Assembly: GCF_024741795.1 (NCBI RefSeq)
Contig: NZ_CP102950.1
Coordinates: forward strand, 2,170,001-2,234,000
Length of the DNA stretch: 64,000 nucleotides
Source: Arthrobacter sp. CJ23
GTDB taxonomy: Bacteria; Actinomycetota; Actinomycetes; Actinomycetales; Micrococcaceae
Direction: 5' to 3'
Translations under genes and position numbers: made by a program
The notes under the pieces: generated by a model
What the model saw: only the letters and a program-made list of their open reading frames with translations
Database searches by the model: none
What the model was told of the DNA's origin: nothing
Shown: one piece after another, positions 1 to 10,300 of the stretch
Numbering within the stretch: the stretch's first letter is position 1
Layout of the letters: every line of letters begins with the position of its first letter

Positions 1-1008
1 CTTGCCCCGCCGTCCGCTTCCGTGGCCGTGCAGGCCACCGCCGGGGTACCGCTGGACGTCCGGATCGAACTGGACACCAATGACCGCACCGGCGCCCTGT
101 CCAACGCCCTGGCCATCACCATCGGCGTCGAAGCGGACAACGCAGATCCTGACGCGCTCATCAACGACGCCGTGGAGGCCGCCCGCGCGGCTGACGTCGC
201 CGTCGTCGTGGTGGGTACCAACTCCCGCGTCGAATCCGAAGGCTACGACCGGACCTCCCTGGACCTGCCGGGCCTGCAGGACCGGCTGGTCCACGCAGTG
301 GCTGCCGCCAACCCGCGCACCGTGGTGATCGTGAACTCCGGCTCGCCGGTGCTGCTGCCCTGGCGGGACGAAGTGGCCGCCATCCTGATCGGCTACTTCG
401 GCGGCCAGGAATTCGGCCACGCCCTCACGGACATCCTCACCGGCACCAGCGAACCCGGCGGCCGGCTCCCCACCACCTGGCCCGCCATCCAGGAAGACGT
501 TCCCGTCATCAACGTGACCCCCGCGGCCGACGGTACCCTCAGCTATGACGAAGGCATCCACATCGGCTACCGGGCCTGGCTCAGGGCAGGCGCCCGGCCG
601 GCCTACGAATTCGGCTTCGGGCTCGGCTACACGGACTGGAGCCTCGATTCCCTGCAGGCTCCCGCCACCGCCACACCCGGCGCAATCGTTCCGCTCACCG
701 TCACCCTGTCCAACACCGGCAGCCGGCCCGGAAAGAACGTGGTGCAGGTCTACGCCGAGAAGAACGGCTCCGCCGTGGACCGCCCGGTCCGCTGGCTCGT
801 GGCCTCCGCCCCCGTCTGGGGTGAAGCCGGCGAAAGCGTCACCGCCGTCCTGGACGTCCCCACCCGGCTTCTGGCCTACTGGGACAACGGCTGGAGCTAC
901 GAACCCGGCGACTACACCCTCCGCATCGGCACCTCCGTGAGCGAACTGCCGCTGGAAACCACCCTCGCCCTGACCGCGTCCGCAACAACCCTGGAAGGTG
1001 CCGCATGA
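1..1008 (+). CDS. GH3 beta-glycosidase, C-terminal part (5' end outside window)
   Basis: The frame is open from the first base, so this is the C-terminal third of a longer protein. The first ~190 codons match a GH3 C-terminal alpha/beta sandwich: a VVVVGTNSRVESEGYDR stretch, then LDLPGLQDRLV and a segment ending GGRLPTTWP, all typical of GH3 beta-glucosidases and beta-xylosidases. From about base 650 to 960 follows an Fn3-like domain (NTGSRPGKNVVQVYAE). The catalytic nucleophile domain is upstream and cannot be checked, so the sugar specificity is open. The stop overlaps the start of the GH43 gene (ATGA), which indicates an operon for plant cell-wall glycans. No signal peptide can be judged. 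Confidence 0.9.
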   Translation, partial: LAPPSASVAVQATAGVPLDVRIELDTNDRTGALSNALAITIGVEADNADPDALINDAVEAARAADVAVVVVGTNSRVESEGYDRTSLDLPGLQDRLVHAVAAANPRTVVIVNSGSPVLLPWRDEVAAILIGYFGGQEFGHALTDILTGTSEPGGRLPTTWPAIQEDVPVINVTPAADGTLSYDEGIHIGYRAWLRAGARPAYEFGFGLGYTDWSLDSLQAPATATPGAIVPLTVTLSNTGSRPGKNVVQVYAEKNGSAVDRPVRWLVASAPVWGEAGESVTAVLDVPTRLLAYWDNGWSYEPGDYTLRIGTSVSELPLETTLALTASATTLEGAA

Positions 1009-2567
1009 CCCCGCTTGACCCCGCAAAGCTGCCCGCGGGAGCACTGCCCAACCCGCTGATCCCCGGCTTCAACCCGGACCCCAGCATCGTCAAGGTGGGC
1101 GGCGACTACTACCTGGCCACCTCCACCTTCGAATACCTGCCCGGCATCCCGGTCTACCACAGCACAGACCTGCTCAGCTGGACGCGGATCGGCCACGTGG
1201 TGGACCGGGAAGGCCAGCTGGACTCCCGCGACGTGCCCACCCTGGGCGGTGCTTGGGCGCCCACCATCCGCTTCCACGACGGCCTGTTCTACGTGGCCGT
1301 CACCGACGCCATGGCACGCGGCACCCTGGTGTTCACGGCCACGGACCCTGCCGGCCCCTGGAGCGACGGACTCGCCATCGAGGGCGCCATCGGCATCGAC
1401 CAGGACCTCGCCTGGGACGAGGACGGAACCGCCTACATGAGCTACTCCGGGCTGGACACGGTCAGCGGGACCATCGACGGGCACGGCGGCATCCTCCAAG
1501 TCCGCGTCGATCTGGAAACGGGCAAGGCGCTGGAGGAACCCCGGAGCGTCTGGTCCGGCACCGGCCTGATGTTCCCCGAGGCGCCGCACCTCTACAAGCG
1601 CGGCGACTACTGGTACCTCATGATCGCCGAGGGCGGCACCGAGCGCGGCCACAGCGTCAGCATCGCCCGCGGAACCTCCCCGGCCGGGCCGTTCGAGGGC
1701 AACCCGGCCAACCCCATCCTGAGCGCCCGGAGCACCGACCGTCCCATCCAGAACACCGGCCACGGCGACCTGGTGGAAACCCCCGACGGGGGCTGGGCCA
1801 TGGTGCTCCTGGGCATGCGGCCCAAGGGAATGACCCGCGCCTTCTCCGCGCTGGGCCGGGAAACGTTCATCACCCCCGTCACCTGGGAGGACGGCTGGCC
1901 CGTCGCGGAGCCCGTCATCCTGAACCCCCGCGAGGGCGGGTTCTCGTACGAGGATGACTTTGCCGACGCGGAGCTCGACGGCGGCTGGATCGCCGTGCGG
2001 CGCTTCCCCGGCGCGTTCGCCTCCACCGAAAAAGACCCCGGCCGCCTCACGCTCAGCAGCGACGGCGCCGGCCTGGACGATGCCCGGCCCGCGTTCCTGG
2101 GCCGCCGCCAGCAGTCCCAGGTGGAGACGATCTCCGCGCTGGTGGACGCGGGCGTTCGTGAATCCGCGGGGTCGTCCGAGTCAGGGAACGGCGCAGGCGG
2201 CCTGGCCGTCCGCTACGACGAGGCCCACCACTACTCCATCGAAACCGACGGCACCACCATCACCGCGCGGGCCCGGATCTCCTCGATCGAGCAGAGCTGG
2301 ACCCACGCTGCGCCCGCCGGGCCGCTGGAACTCCGGATCGAGACCCGCGAGCCTGAACGCGGCGCGGGCCTGAACCACCTGAGCCCGGACACCATCGCGC
2401 TGCAGGCGGTCATCGACGGCGAAACGGTGACCCTCGCCGAACTCGACGGCCGGTACCTCTCGGCCGAAACCGCCGCGTCCTTCACCGGCCGGGTGTCGGG
2501 CGTCTACGCCAGCCGCGGCGCCGTGGCCTTCGACTGGTTCCGCAGCACAGGCCGCGAACCCAGTTAG
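1005..2567 (+). CDS. GH43 family beta-xylosidase / alpha-L-arabinofuranosidase
   Basis: A 520-residue GH43 enzyme expected to release xylose or arabinose from hemicellulose or pectin side chains. Catalytic residues are visible: Asp25 in FNPDPSI (base), a middle Asp near residue 131 in GIDQDLAWDEDG (pKa modulator) and Glu192 in MFPEAPHLYK (acid). NTGHGDLVETPDGGW follows. Residues ~310-515 form a C-terminal beta-sandwich typical of the GH43 subfamilies of beta-xylosidases. The ATG overlaps the GH3 stop by four bases and has GGAAGG upstream, so translation is probably coupled. There is no signal peptide, so it acts on imported oligosaccharides in the cytoplasm. Xylosidase versus arabinofuranosidase cannot be settled by eye. 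Confidence 0.92.
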   Translation: MTPLDPAKLPAGALPNPLIPGFNPDPSIVKVGGDYYLATSTFEYLPGIPVYHSTDLLSWTRIGHVVDREGQLDSRDVPTLGGAWAPTIRFHDGLFYVAVTDAMARGTLVFTATDPAGPWSDGLAIEGAIGIDQDLAWDEDGTAYMSYSGLDTVSGTIDGHGGILQVRVDLETGKALEEPRSVWSGTGLMFPEAPHLYKRGDYWYLMIAEGGTERGHSVSIARGTSPAGPFEGNPANPILSARSTDRPIQNTGHGDLVETPDGGWAMVLLGMRPKGMTRAFSALGRETFITPVTWEDGWPVAEPVILNPREGGFSYEDDFADAELDGGWIAVRRFPGAFASTEKDPGRLTLSSDGAGLDDARPAFLGRRQQSQVETISALVDAGVRESAGSSESGNGAGGLAVRYDEAHHYSIETDGTTITARARISSIEQSWTHAAPAGPLELRIETREPERGAGLNHLSPDTIALQAVIDGETVTLAELDGRYLSAETAASFTGRVSGVYASRGAVAFDWFRSTGREPS

Positions 2568-2620
2568 GCCAGGCACCGCAGCAGCCTCGATACCTTGCTC
2601 CTCCTTCCGAAAGGCCTTCC

Positions 2621-5497
2621 GTGACATCCACGTCCCTGACGCCGCAGTCAGCCATCCGCCAGCAGGCAGCCGTCAGCCGGTTCACGGCCGAGTACCGGCA
2701 GGACACCCCGGTCGTGGCTGTGCCCCGGCCCCGGCTCAGCTGGGTCACCGCCACGGACAGCCGCGACTGGCAGCAGACGCGGGCGGAGCTCCGGATCACC
2801 CGTGCCGGCGCCGTGGAGTCCACGGTCTGCGAGGGCCCGGAGTCCGTGCTGGTGGAGTGGCCCTTCGGGGCCATCTCCGCGGGCGAGCAGGTGGACGTGG
2901 AAGTCCGGGTCACCGGGAACGACGGCGGCACGACCGAGTGGAGCGGGCCGTTGACCCTGGTGGGCGGCTGGCTGGGTGGTCCCTGGCAGGCGCAGGCCAT
3001 CGGCCTGCCGGCACCCGCCGGGGATGTGCCGCTGGGACAGCCCGGCCAGCTCCGGCATGAATTCACGGTGGGGGAGGGGCTGGCCAAGGCCACGCTGTTC
3101 GCCACCGCCCACGGCGTCTACCAGGCCGAGATCAATGGGACGGAGGTGGATGACCAAGTCCTCAAACCGGGCTGGACGGCCTACGCGGACCGCCTCAGCC
3201 ACGAAACCACGGATGTCACGGCACTCCTGACGCCGGGCGCCAATGCCATCGGCATCTGGCTGGCCGGCGGCTGGTTCACCGAAAAGTACGGCTTCCATGG
3301 CTTCGCCAAACCCTTCTATGGGGAGCAGCCTGCCGTGAAGGTGGAGCTGCTGCTCGAATACCTTGATGGGTGGCGGGAAACCGTGGCCAGCGGCCAGGGC
3401 TGGCGCGCCACCACCGGCGGGCCGCTCGTCTCCAGCGGCATCTATGCGGGCGAAGCCCACGACGCCCGCCGGGCCGAGGCCGGCTGGTCCGCAGCCGGCT
3501 TCGACGACGCCCACTGGCTCCCCGCGCCGCTCACCGAGGGCGACTGGGCGGAGGCCACCCCGGCCATCGCCCCGCCCGTGCGCCGCATCGAGGAGCTGTC
3601 CGTGGTGGAGGTGCTGACCACGCCCTCCGGCGCCACCGTGCTGGACTTCGGCCAGAACCTGGTGGGCCGGCTGCGGATCAGGGTCAGCGGCGAAGCAGGC
3701 CGTACCATCACGCTCCGGCATGCCGAGGTGCTCGAAGACGGCGAGCTGTCCCTCCGCCCCCTGCGCCAGGCGGCCGCCACCGACAGCTACACCCTCGCCG
3801 GCAACGGTCAAGAGGAATGGGAACCACGCTTCACCTTCCACGGCTTCCGCTATGCCCAGGTGGACAACTGGCCCGGCGGGCTGGACCCGGCGGCGATCAC
3901 CGCCGTCGTGATCCATAACGACATGCGCCGCACCGGCTGGTTCGAGTGCTCCGAGCCGCTGCTCAACCGCCTCCACGAAAACGCCCTCTGGGGCATGCGC
4001 GGCAACTTCCTGGCACTCCCCACCGACTGCCCGCAGCGCGACGAACGGCTGGGATGGACCGGCGACATCCAGGTCTTCAGCCCCACCGCCAGCTACCTGT
4101 ACGACTCGCTGGGCTTCCTCGGCTCCTGGCTGCAGGACCTCGCCCTCGAACAGGGCCACCGCAACGGCGTGGTCCCCATCATCGTCCCGTCCGTGCTGGG
4201 CATGCTCGAATCACCGGTGGCTGCCTGGGGCGACGCCGCCACGGTGGTCCCCTGGGTGCTGTTCGAACGCTTCGGGGACACCGGACTGCTCCGCCGGCAA
4301 TACGCCAGCATGCGGGACTGGGCCGACGCCCTGCTGAAGGTCCGGGACGGTTCCGGGCTGTGGCAGGGCCAGATGCAGCTGGGCGACTGGCTGGACCCCG
4401 CCGCACCGCCGGACAAGCCCGGCGCCGCCCGCACCCATGGCGACATCGTGGCCAGCGCCTACCTGTTCCGCTCCCTGGACCTCGTCGCCCGGGCGGCCGC
4501 CGTCCTGGACAACGACGACGACCACGGCACCTACGCTGCGCTCGCCGAGGAGACCCGGCAGGCGTTCCTGGCCGAGTACGTCACGCCCGCCGGCCGCATG
4601 GTGTCGGACGCCCAGACCGCCTACTCGCTGGCCCTCATGTTCGGCATCAGCACCGGTCCGGTTCAGCGCCAGGCCCTGGGCGACCGGCTCGCCGAGCTCG
4701 CCCGGCTGGGTGGCTACCGGATCGCCACCGGATTCGTGGGCACACCGCTGATCGCCGACGCCCTGACCGCCACCGGGCACCTGGAGGCCGCCGAACGGCT
4801 GCTCACCCAGACCGAGTGCCCGTCCTGGCTGTACCCTGTCACGCAGGGCGCCACCACCATCTGGGAACGCTGGGACTCCATCCTGGAGGACGGCAGTGTC
4901 AACCCCGGCGAAATGACCTCCTTCAACCACTACGCGCTGGGCGCCATCGCCGACTGGATGCACCGCACCGTGGCTGGCCTGGCCCCGGCCGCGCCAGGCT
5001 ACCGGAAACTCCGCATCGCACCACGCCCGCTGCGCAGCCTGCAGCACGCTTCGACCTCGCACGAAACCCCCTACGGGCTGGCCCGGGTGGCGTGGAAGCA
5101 CGACGGGGACCGGATCCTGGTGGACGCCACCGTTCCGCCGGGCACCACGGCCGAGGTCTCACTCCCTGACGGTTCCGCAGAATTTGTGGTGGGCTCGGGC
5201 CGGCACCGCTGGGACGTTCCCGCCGCGGCGGCGGCTCCGGAACCTGGCGCGGTCTCGCTGCACTCCCCGCTGGCGGACATCATGGACGACCCCGCAGCCT
5301 ATGCCGCGGCGTGGCAGGCCATGGAAGCCCACGATCCCGCCGGGGCGACAGCGTTCCGCAAGGACACCGTCTGGTACCGGCAGACCACCCTGGACCAGAG
5401 CCTGATCTTCACCCAGCCCGCAGTCAAAGCGGACATCGCCGCCGCACTGGCCGCCCTCTCCACCAAACGCTCCGCACGTACCACCGAAAACTCCTGA
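2621..5497 (+). CDS. GH78 alpha-L-rhamnosidase
   Basis: A 958-residue GH78 enzyme, the usual length for the family, that removes terminal alpha-L-rhamnose from rhamnogalacturonan or plant glycosides. The N-terminal beta-sandwich modules (to ~residue 330) precede an (alpha/alpha)6 barrel carrying the signature DCPQRDERLGWTGD; Glu475 within it is the predicted general acid. A C-terminal beta domain follows, then an extra helical tail of ~80 residues (from SLHSPLADIMDDP) that is not part of the core. It starts at a GTG with GAAAGG eight bases upstream; no signal peptide is seen, so it is cytoplasmic. It lies between GH43 and the DUF5605 enzyme in one operon, which suggests pectin side-chain degradation. 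Confidence 0.93.
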   Translation: MTSTSLTPQSAIRQQAAVSRFTAEYRQDTPVVAVPRPRLSWVTATDSRDWQQTRAELRITRAGAVESTVCEGPESVLVEWPFGAISAGEQVDVEVRVTGNDGGTTEWSGPLTLVGGWLGGPWQAQAIGLPAPAGDVPLGQPGQLRHEFTVGEGLAKATLFATAHGVYQAEINGTEVDDQVLKPGWTAYADRLSHETTDVTALLTPGANAIGIWLAGGWFTEKYGFHGFAKPFYGEQPAVKVELLLEYLDGWRETVASGQGWRATTGGPLVSSGIYAGEAHDARRAEAGWSAAGFDDAHWLPAPLTEGDWAEATPAIAPPVRRIEELSVVEVLTTPSGATVLDFGQNLVGRLRIRVSGEAGRTITLRHAEVLEDGELSLRPLRQAAATDSYTLAGNGQEEWEPRFTFHGFRYAQVDNWPGGLDPAAITAVVIHNDMRRTGWFECSEPLLNRLHENALWGMRGNFLALPTDCPQRDERLGWTGDIQVFSPTASYLYDSLGFLGSWLQDLALEQGHRNGVVPIIVPSVLGMLESPVAAWGDAATVVPWVLFERFGDTGLLRRQYASMRDWADALLKVRDGSGLWQGQMQLGDWLDPAAPPDKPGAARTHGDIVASAYLFRSLDLVARAAAVLDNDDDHGTYAALAEETRQAFLAEYVTPAGRMVSDAQTAYSLALMFGISTGPVQRQALGDRLAELARLGGYRIATGFVGTPLIADALTATGHLEAAERLLTQTECPSWLYPVTQGATTIWERWDSILEDGSVNPGEMTSFNHYALGAIADWMHRTVAGLAPAAPGYRKLRIAPRPLRSLQHASTSHETPYGLARVAWKHDGDRILVDATVPPGTTAEVSLPDGSAEFVVGSGRHRWDVPAAAAAPEPGAVSLHSPLADIMDDPAAYAAAWQAMEAHDPAGATAFRKDTVWYRQTTLDQSLIFTQPAVKADIAAALAALSTKRSARTTENS

Positions 5498-5528
5498 CCT
5501 CCCAAGCCCCGAAATCAAGAAGGCACCA

Positions 5529-7304
5529 ATGACAACTTTCACCGCTGAGAGCCCCCTGTACTTCGTCATGCGGCACGCCGAAGGCCACCGCATCCTGAAT
5601 GAACGCGTCCCCACGCTGACGAACAACCCGCTGCTGCACACCCTGTACTTCCATGAGGTGGGCATGATCCTGGGGACGGAAGAGGCCTTGAAGGGGAAGC
5701 CCGCCGACGTCGCGGAGATCCTCCGCCTGATCGGCGAGCTGGAACCCGAGGACACCGCCGCCCAGCGCGAGGCGGCAGCCGCCGTCGACGTCCCCGCCCC
5801 GGATGCCGGCTACGAGCCGGAAACCGTGGAACGCGCCAGCGCCGCCGTGACGCTGCCCACGACGGCGGCCGCGCAGGCACGCTTCGAAGTGGCCCTCGCC
5901 GGGCCCTCGCACGGGAACCCGTTCACCGACGTCGAACTCCGTGTGGAGTTCACCGCCCCGTCCGGCACGGTGCTCAGCGTCCCCGGCTTCTACGACGGCG
6001 ACGGCAATTACAAGGCCAGGCTCCTGCTCCCGGAAACGGGGGACTGGACCTTTGCCACCTTCAGCAACGCCCGCTCGCTGGACGGCATCACCGGTTCGTT
6101 CGCTGCAGGGGAGGCCGCGGCCGGCGTGCGGGGCGTGGTGCGGGTGGCCAACACCTTCCACTTCGCGTACCAGGACGGCACGCCCTACCTGCCGATCGGC
6201 ACCACCGCCTACGCCTGGACCCACCAGGGCGATGCCCTGGAGAAGCAGACACTGGACACGCTCGCCGCAGGACCGTTCAACAAGATGCGCATGTGCGTCT
6301 TCCCGAAGTCCTACCTGTTCAACGAGAACGAGCCTGAGTTCTACCCCTTCGAGGGATCGCTGTCTGCCGGCTTCGACTACGAGCGGCCCAACCCGGCGTT
6401 CTACCGCCACCTCGAACAGCGCATCAGCCAGCTGGACGAACTCGGCATCGAAGCTGACCTCATCCTGTTCCACGCCTACGACCGCTGGGGTTTCTCCGCC
6501 ATGACCCCGGGCCAGGATGACCGCTACCTGAAGTATGTGGTGGCCCGGCTGGCGTCGCACCGGAACATCTGGTGGTCCCTGGCCAATGAATACGACCTGC
6601 TGTTCCGCAAAACCACCGAGGACTGGGAGCGCTTCGCCGGCATTGTGCAGGCCAACGACCCCAGCGGGCACCTGCTGTCCATCCACAACTGCCATGCCTT
6701 CTACGACTACAGCCGTCCGTGGATCACGCACAGCAGCATCCAGCGCCAGGACGTGCACAAGACCGCCGAGTTCACGGGGGAGTGGCGGGACCGCTGGCAG
6801 AAGCCGGTGGTCATCGACGAGTGCGCCTACGAGGGCAACATCGACCAGGGTTGGGGCAACATCACCGGCGAGGAGATGACCCGGCGGTTCTGGGAAGGCG
6901 CAGTCCGCGGCGGCTATGTGGGTCACGGCGAAACGTACATGCACGCCCAGGACATCCTGTGGTGGGCCAAGGGCGGGGAGTTCCACGGCAGCAGCCCGGA
7001 GCGCATCGCGTTCCTGCGCCGCATCGTGGCAGAGACTCCCGGAGGGTTCCTGGAGCCGTTGCCCAGCGCCTGGGACGTCCCCACCGCCGGCATCCGGTAC
7101 GAGTACGAACTCAGCTACTTCGGCTTCAACCAGCCCACGTACCGGAACTTCGTGATGCCCGCAGGGCGGAAGTACGTGGTGGACATCATCGACACCTGGA
7201 ACATGACCATTGATACCCTGCCGGGCACGGTGGAGGGACGGTTCCGGGTGGAGCTGCCCGGGCGGCAGTTCGTCGCCGTCAGGATCCGCGCGGCTTCGAT
7301 CTAG
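5529..7304 (+). CDS. DUF5060/DUF5605-type putative glycoside hydrolase
   Basis: A 591-residue protein with a DUF5060-like beta-sandwich (about residues 105-205: VELRVEFTAPSGTV, FYDGDGNYKARLL) followed by a TIM barrel. Two acidic residues sit where clan GH-A catalytic glutamates would: Glu354 in SLANEYD and Glu431 in VIDECAYEG. The family is known mainly from sequence and its substrate is uncertain; the operon (GH3, GH43, GH78) suggests a pectic or hemicellulosic oligosaccharide. The first ~85 residues are a helical segment (SPLYFVMRHAEGHRIL) outside the catalytic domains. The ATG has AAGAAGG upstream and lies 31 bases after the rhamnosidase stop. It has no signal peptide. Confidence 0.82.
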   Translation: MTTFTAESPLYFVMRHAEGHRILNERVPTLTNNPLLHTLYFHEVGMILGTEEALKGKPADVAEILRLIGELEPEDTAAQREAAAAVDVPAPDAGYEPETVERASAAVTLPTTAAAQARFEVALAGPSHGNPFTDVELRVEFTAPSGTVLSVPGFYDGDGNYKARLLLPETGDWTFATFSNARSLDGITGSFAAGEAAAGVRGVVRVANTFHFAYQDGTPYLPIGTTAYAWTHQGDALEKQTLDTLAAGPFNKMRMCVFPKSYLFNENEPEFYPFEGSLSAGFDYERPNPAFYRHLEQRISQLDELGIEADLILFHAYDRWGFSAMTPGQDDRYLKYVVARLASHRNIWWSLANEYDLLFRKTTEDWERFAGIVQANDPSGHLLSIHNCHAFYDYSRPWITHSSIQRQDVHKTAEFTGEWRDRWQKPVVIDECAYEGNIDQGWGNITGEEMTRRFWEGAVRGGYVGHGETYMHAQDILWWAKGGEFHGSSPERIAFLRRIVAETPGGFLEPLPSAWDVPTAGIRYEYELSYFGFNQPTYRNFVMPAGRKYVVDIIDTWNMTIDTLPGTVEGRFRVELPGRQFVAVRIRAASI

Positions 7305-7384
7305 GAATTGCTTGCGCATCGCCCGGCGTCGTCCTAAGCTCAAACAAACATTGGATTCGGCCGAAACGCCCCAATGAAACGGCG

Positions 7385-10300
7385 ATGGAGATGAGCAGCA
7401 CTCTCCGCTGGCTTAGCAGGGTGCTCGTAGTGGGCGCCTTGGTTTCCAGCGTGCTGGTTGGGACTACCACCGCTGCATCCGCTACCAATAACTACGGCTA
7501 TCCAAGTGTCGGCTATTCCGGTGTCAGTAATCCGCCGACGTCGGACAAGCCCCAGAGCAAGCTGTGGTGGAACGACGGCTCGTGGTGGGCGGACATGTGG
7601 ACAACAGGCAGTGGATGGCACATCTACCGGCTGGACCGCAGCACGAAGACCTGGGTGGACACCGGGCTGCTGAATGACAGCCGCGGCACCACCTTGGCGG
7701 ACACACTCTGGGACGGCACCCATCTGTACATCGCCTCCCACGTCGTCACGGTGTCCAGCGATACGGCGCCCGCGGCGTCGAAGTCCGGCAGGCCGGCCAA
7801 GCTGTACCGATACAGCTACTCCGGGGGCACGTATACGCTGGACGGCGGTTTCCCCACCATCATCACGGACAACAGCAGTGAAACGATGACCATCGACCAG
7901 GACTCCACGGGCGCCATCTGGGCCACTTGGACGCAGGTCGCACGCAACTCGTCCGGCGGGTTTACCAACACTGTCTACGTCAACTACTCCGCGCCGGGCG
8001 GCAGCAGCTGGGCGACCCCGTTCGTCATTCCGGCAACCGATCCGCACCCCGCGCCGGATGACATCTCGGCCGTCGTAGCCTTCGGACCGAACAAGATCGG
8101 AGTGATGTGGAGCGACCAACTCAGCGGGACCGTGTACTGGGCGACCCGCACCGATGGCACCAACCCTACGGCGTCCTCATCGTGGCATGATCAGCCGGCG
8201 ATCAAGGGCAATAAGCAGGCCGATGATCACCTGAACCTCAAAGCCCTGATGGCCGACAACTCCGGCCGGGTGTTCGCTGCGGTGAAGACCAGCCTTAATG
8301 AAACCTCCTCCGACCCGACGCTGCCGCAGTTGCTGCTGCTGGTGTTCAAACCCGGCACGGGGTCCTTCTCGCAGTCGACTATTTCCACGGCCGGCGATTG
8401 TGTCACGCGCCCGCAGATTGTGCTGGACACCCAGAACAACCTCGTGCACGCATTCCAAACCGCACCGTCAACGTCGGTCAGCGGCTGCGCCTACTCCGGC
8501 GTGGCAGGCAGCATCTATGAAAAGACCGCATCCATGGACAACCCCGTCTTTGGATCCGGACGTGGCACCCCTGTGATCCAGGACGCTGCCTCCGCAAACA
8601 TGAACAATGTAACCACCACCAAGCAGAGCGTCAACGGCTCCACCGGCCTTGTCGTAATGGCCAGCGACAACGTAGCCAAGCGCTATTGGTTCGCTGACAA
8701 GAGCCTGGGTGCTGCTCCGCAGGCGCCTGTGGCGGCGTTCACGGCCACGCCGACGTCGGGCACGGCGCCGCTGCCGGTGGGCTTCACGGACACGTCGACG
8801 GGCGCACCGACGTCCTGGTCGTGGAGTTTCGGCGACGGGGGCACGTCCACGGTCCAGAACCCGTCCCACACCTACACCGCGGCCGGCAGCTACACCGCCC
8901 AACTGACCGCGAGCAACGGGGCGGGCTCGACGACGGCGGCGGTGACGATCACCGTCAGCCCGGCTCCGCCGGCGCCTGTGGCGGGGTTCACGGCCACGCC
9001 GACGTCGGGCACGGCGCCGCTGGCGGTGGGCTTCACCGACACGTCGACGGGTGCGCCGACGTCCTGGTCCTGGAGTTTCGGTGACGGGGACACGTCCACG
9101 GTTCAGAATCCGTCCCACACCTATGCCGCGGCCGGCAGCTACACGGCGGAACTGACCGCGAGCAACGGGGCGGGCTCGACGACGGCGACGGCGACGATCA
9201 CCGTGAGCCCGGCCCCGCCGGCGCCTGAGGCGGGGTTCACGGCCACGCCGACGTCGGGCACGGCGCCGCTGCCGGTGGGCTTCACGGACACGTCGACGGG
9301 CGCACCGACGTCCTGGTCGTGGAGTTTCGGCGACGGGGGCACGTCCACGGTCCAGAACCCGTCCCACACCTACACCGCGGCCGGCAGCTACACCGCCCAA
9401 CTGACCGCGAGCAACGGGGCGGGCTCGACGACGGCGACGGCGACGATCACCGTCAGCCCGGCCCCGCCGGCGCCTGTGGCGGGGTTCACGGCCACGCCGA
9501 CGTCGGGCACGGCGCCGCTGGCGGTGGGCTTCACCGACACGTCGACGGGTGCGCCGACGTCCTGGTCCTGGAGTTTCGGTGACGGGGACACGTCCACGGT
9601 TCAGAATCCGTCCCACACCTATGCCGCGGCCGGCAGCTACACGGCGGAACTGACCGCGAGCAACGGGGCGGGCTCGACGACGGCGACGGCGACGATCACC
9701 GTGAGCCCGGCCCCGCCGGCGCCTGAGGCGGGGTTCACGGCCACGCCGACGTCGGGCGCGGCGCCGCTGGCGGTGGGCTTCACCGACACCTCGACCGGTG
9801 CGCCGACGTCCTGGTCCTGGAGTTTCGGTGACGGGGACACGTCCACGGTTCAGAATCCGTCCCACACCTATGCCGCGGCCGGCAGCTACACCGCCCAACT
9901 GACCGCGAGCAACGGGGCGGGCTCGACGACGGCGACGGCGACGATCACCGTCAACCCGGCTCCGCAGGCGCCTGTGGCGGCGTTCACGGCCACGCCGACG
10001 TCGGGCACGGCGCCGCTGCCGGTGGGCTTCACGGACACGTCGACGGGCGCACCGACGTCCTGGTCGTGGAGTTTCGGCGACGGGGGCACGTCCACGGTCC
10101 AGAACCCGTCCCATACCTATGCCGCGGCCGGCAGCTACACCGCCCAACTGACCGCGAGCAACGGGGCCGGCTCGACCACTGCGGCGGTGACGATCACCGT
10201 CAGCCCGGCTCCGCAGGCGCCTGTGGCGGGGTTCACGGCCACGCCGACGTCGGGCACGGCGCCGCTGGCGGTGGGCTTCACGGACACGTCGACGGGCGCA

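Noticed and set aside
5424..7343. Minus-strand open frame of 639 codons
   Set aside because: Antisense to the DUF5605-type gene, which has clear domains, SD and operon context; the antisense product is low-complexity.
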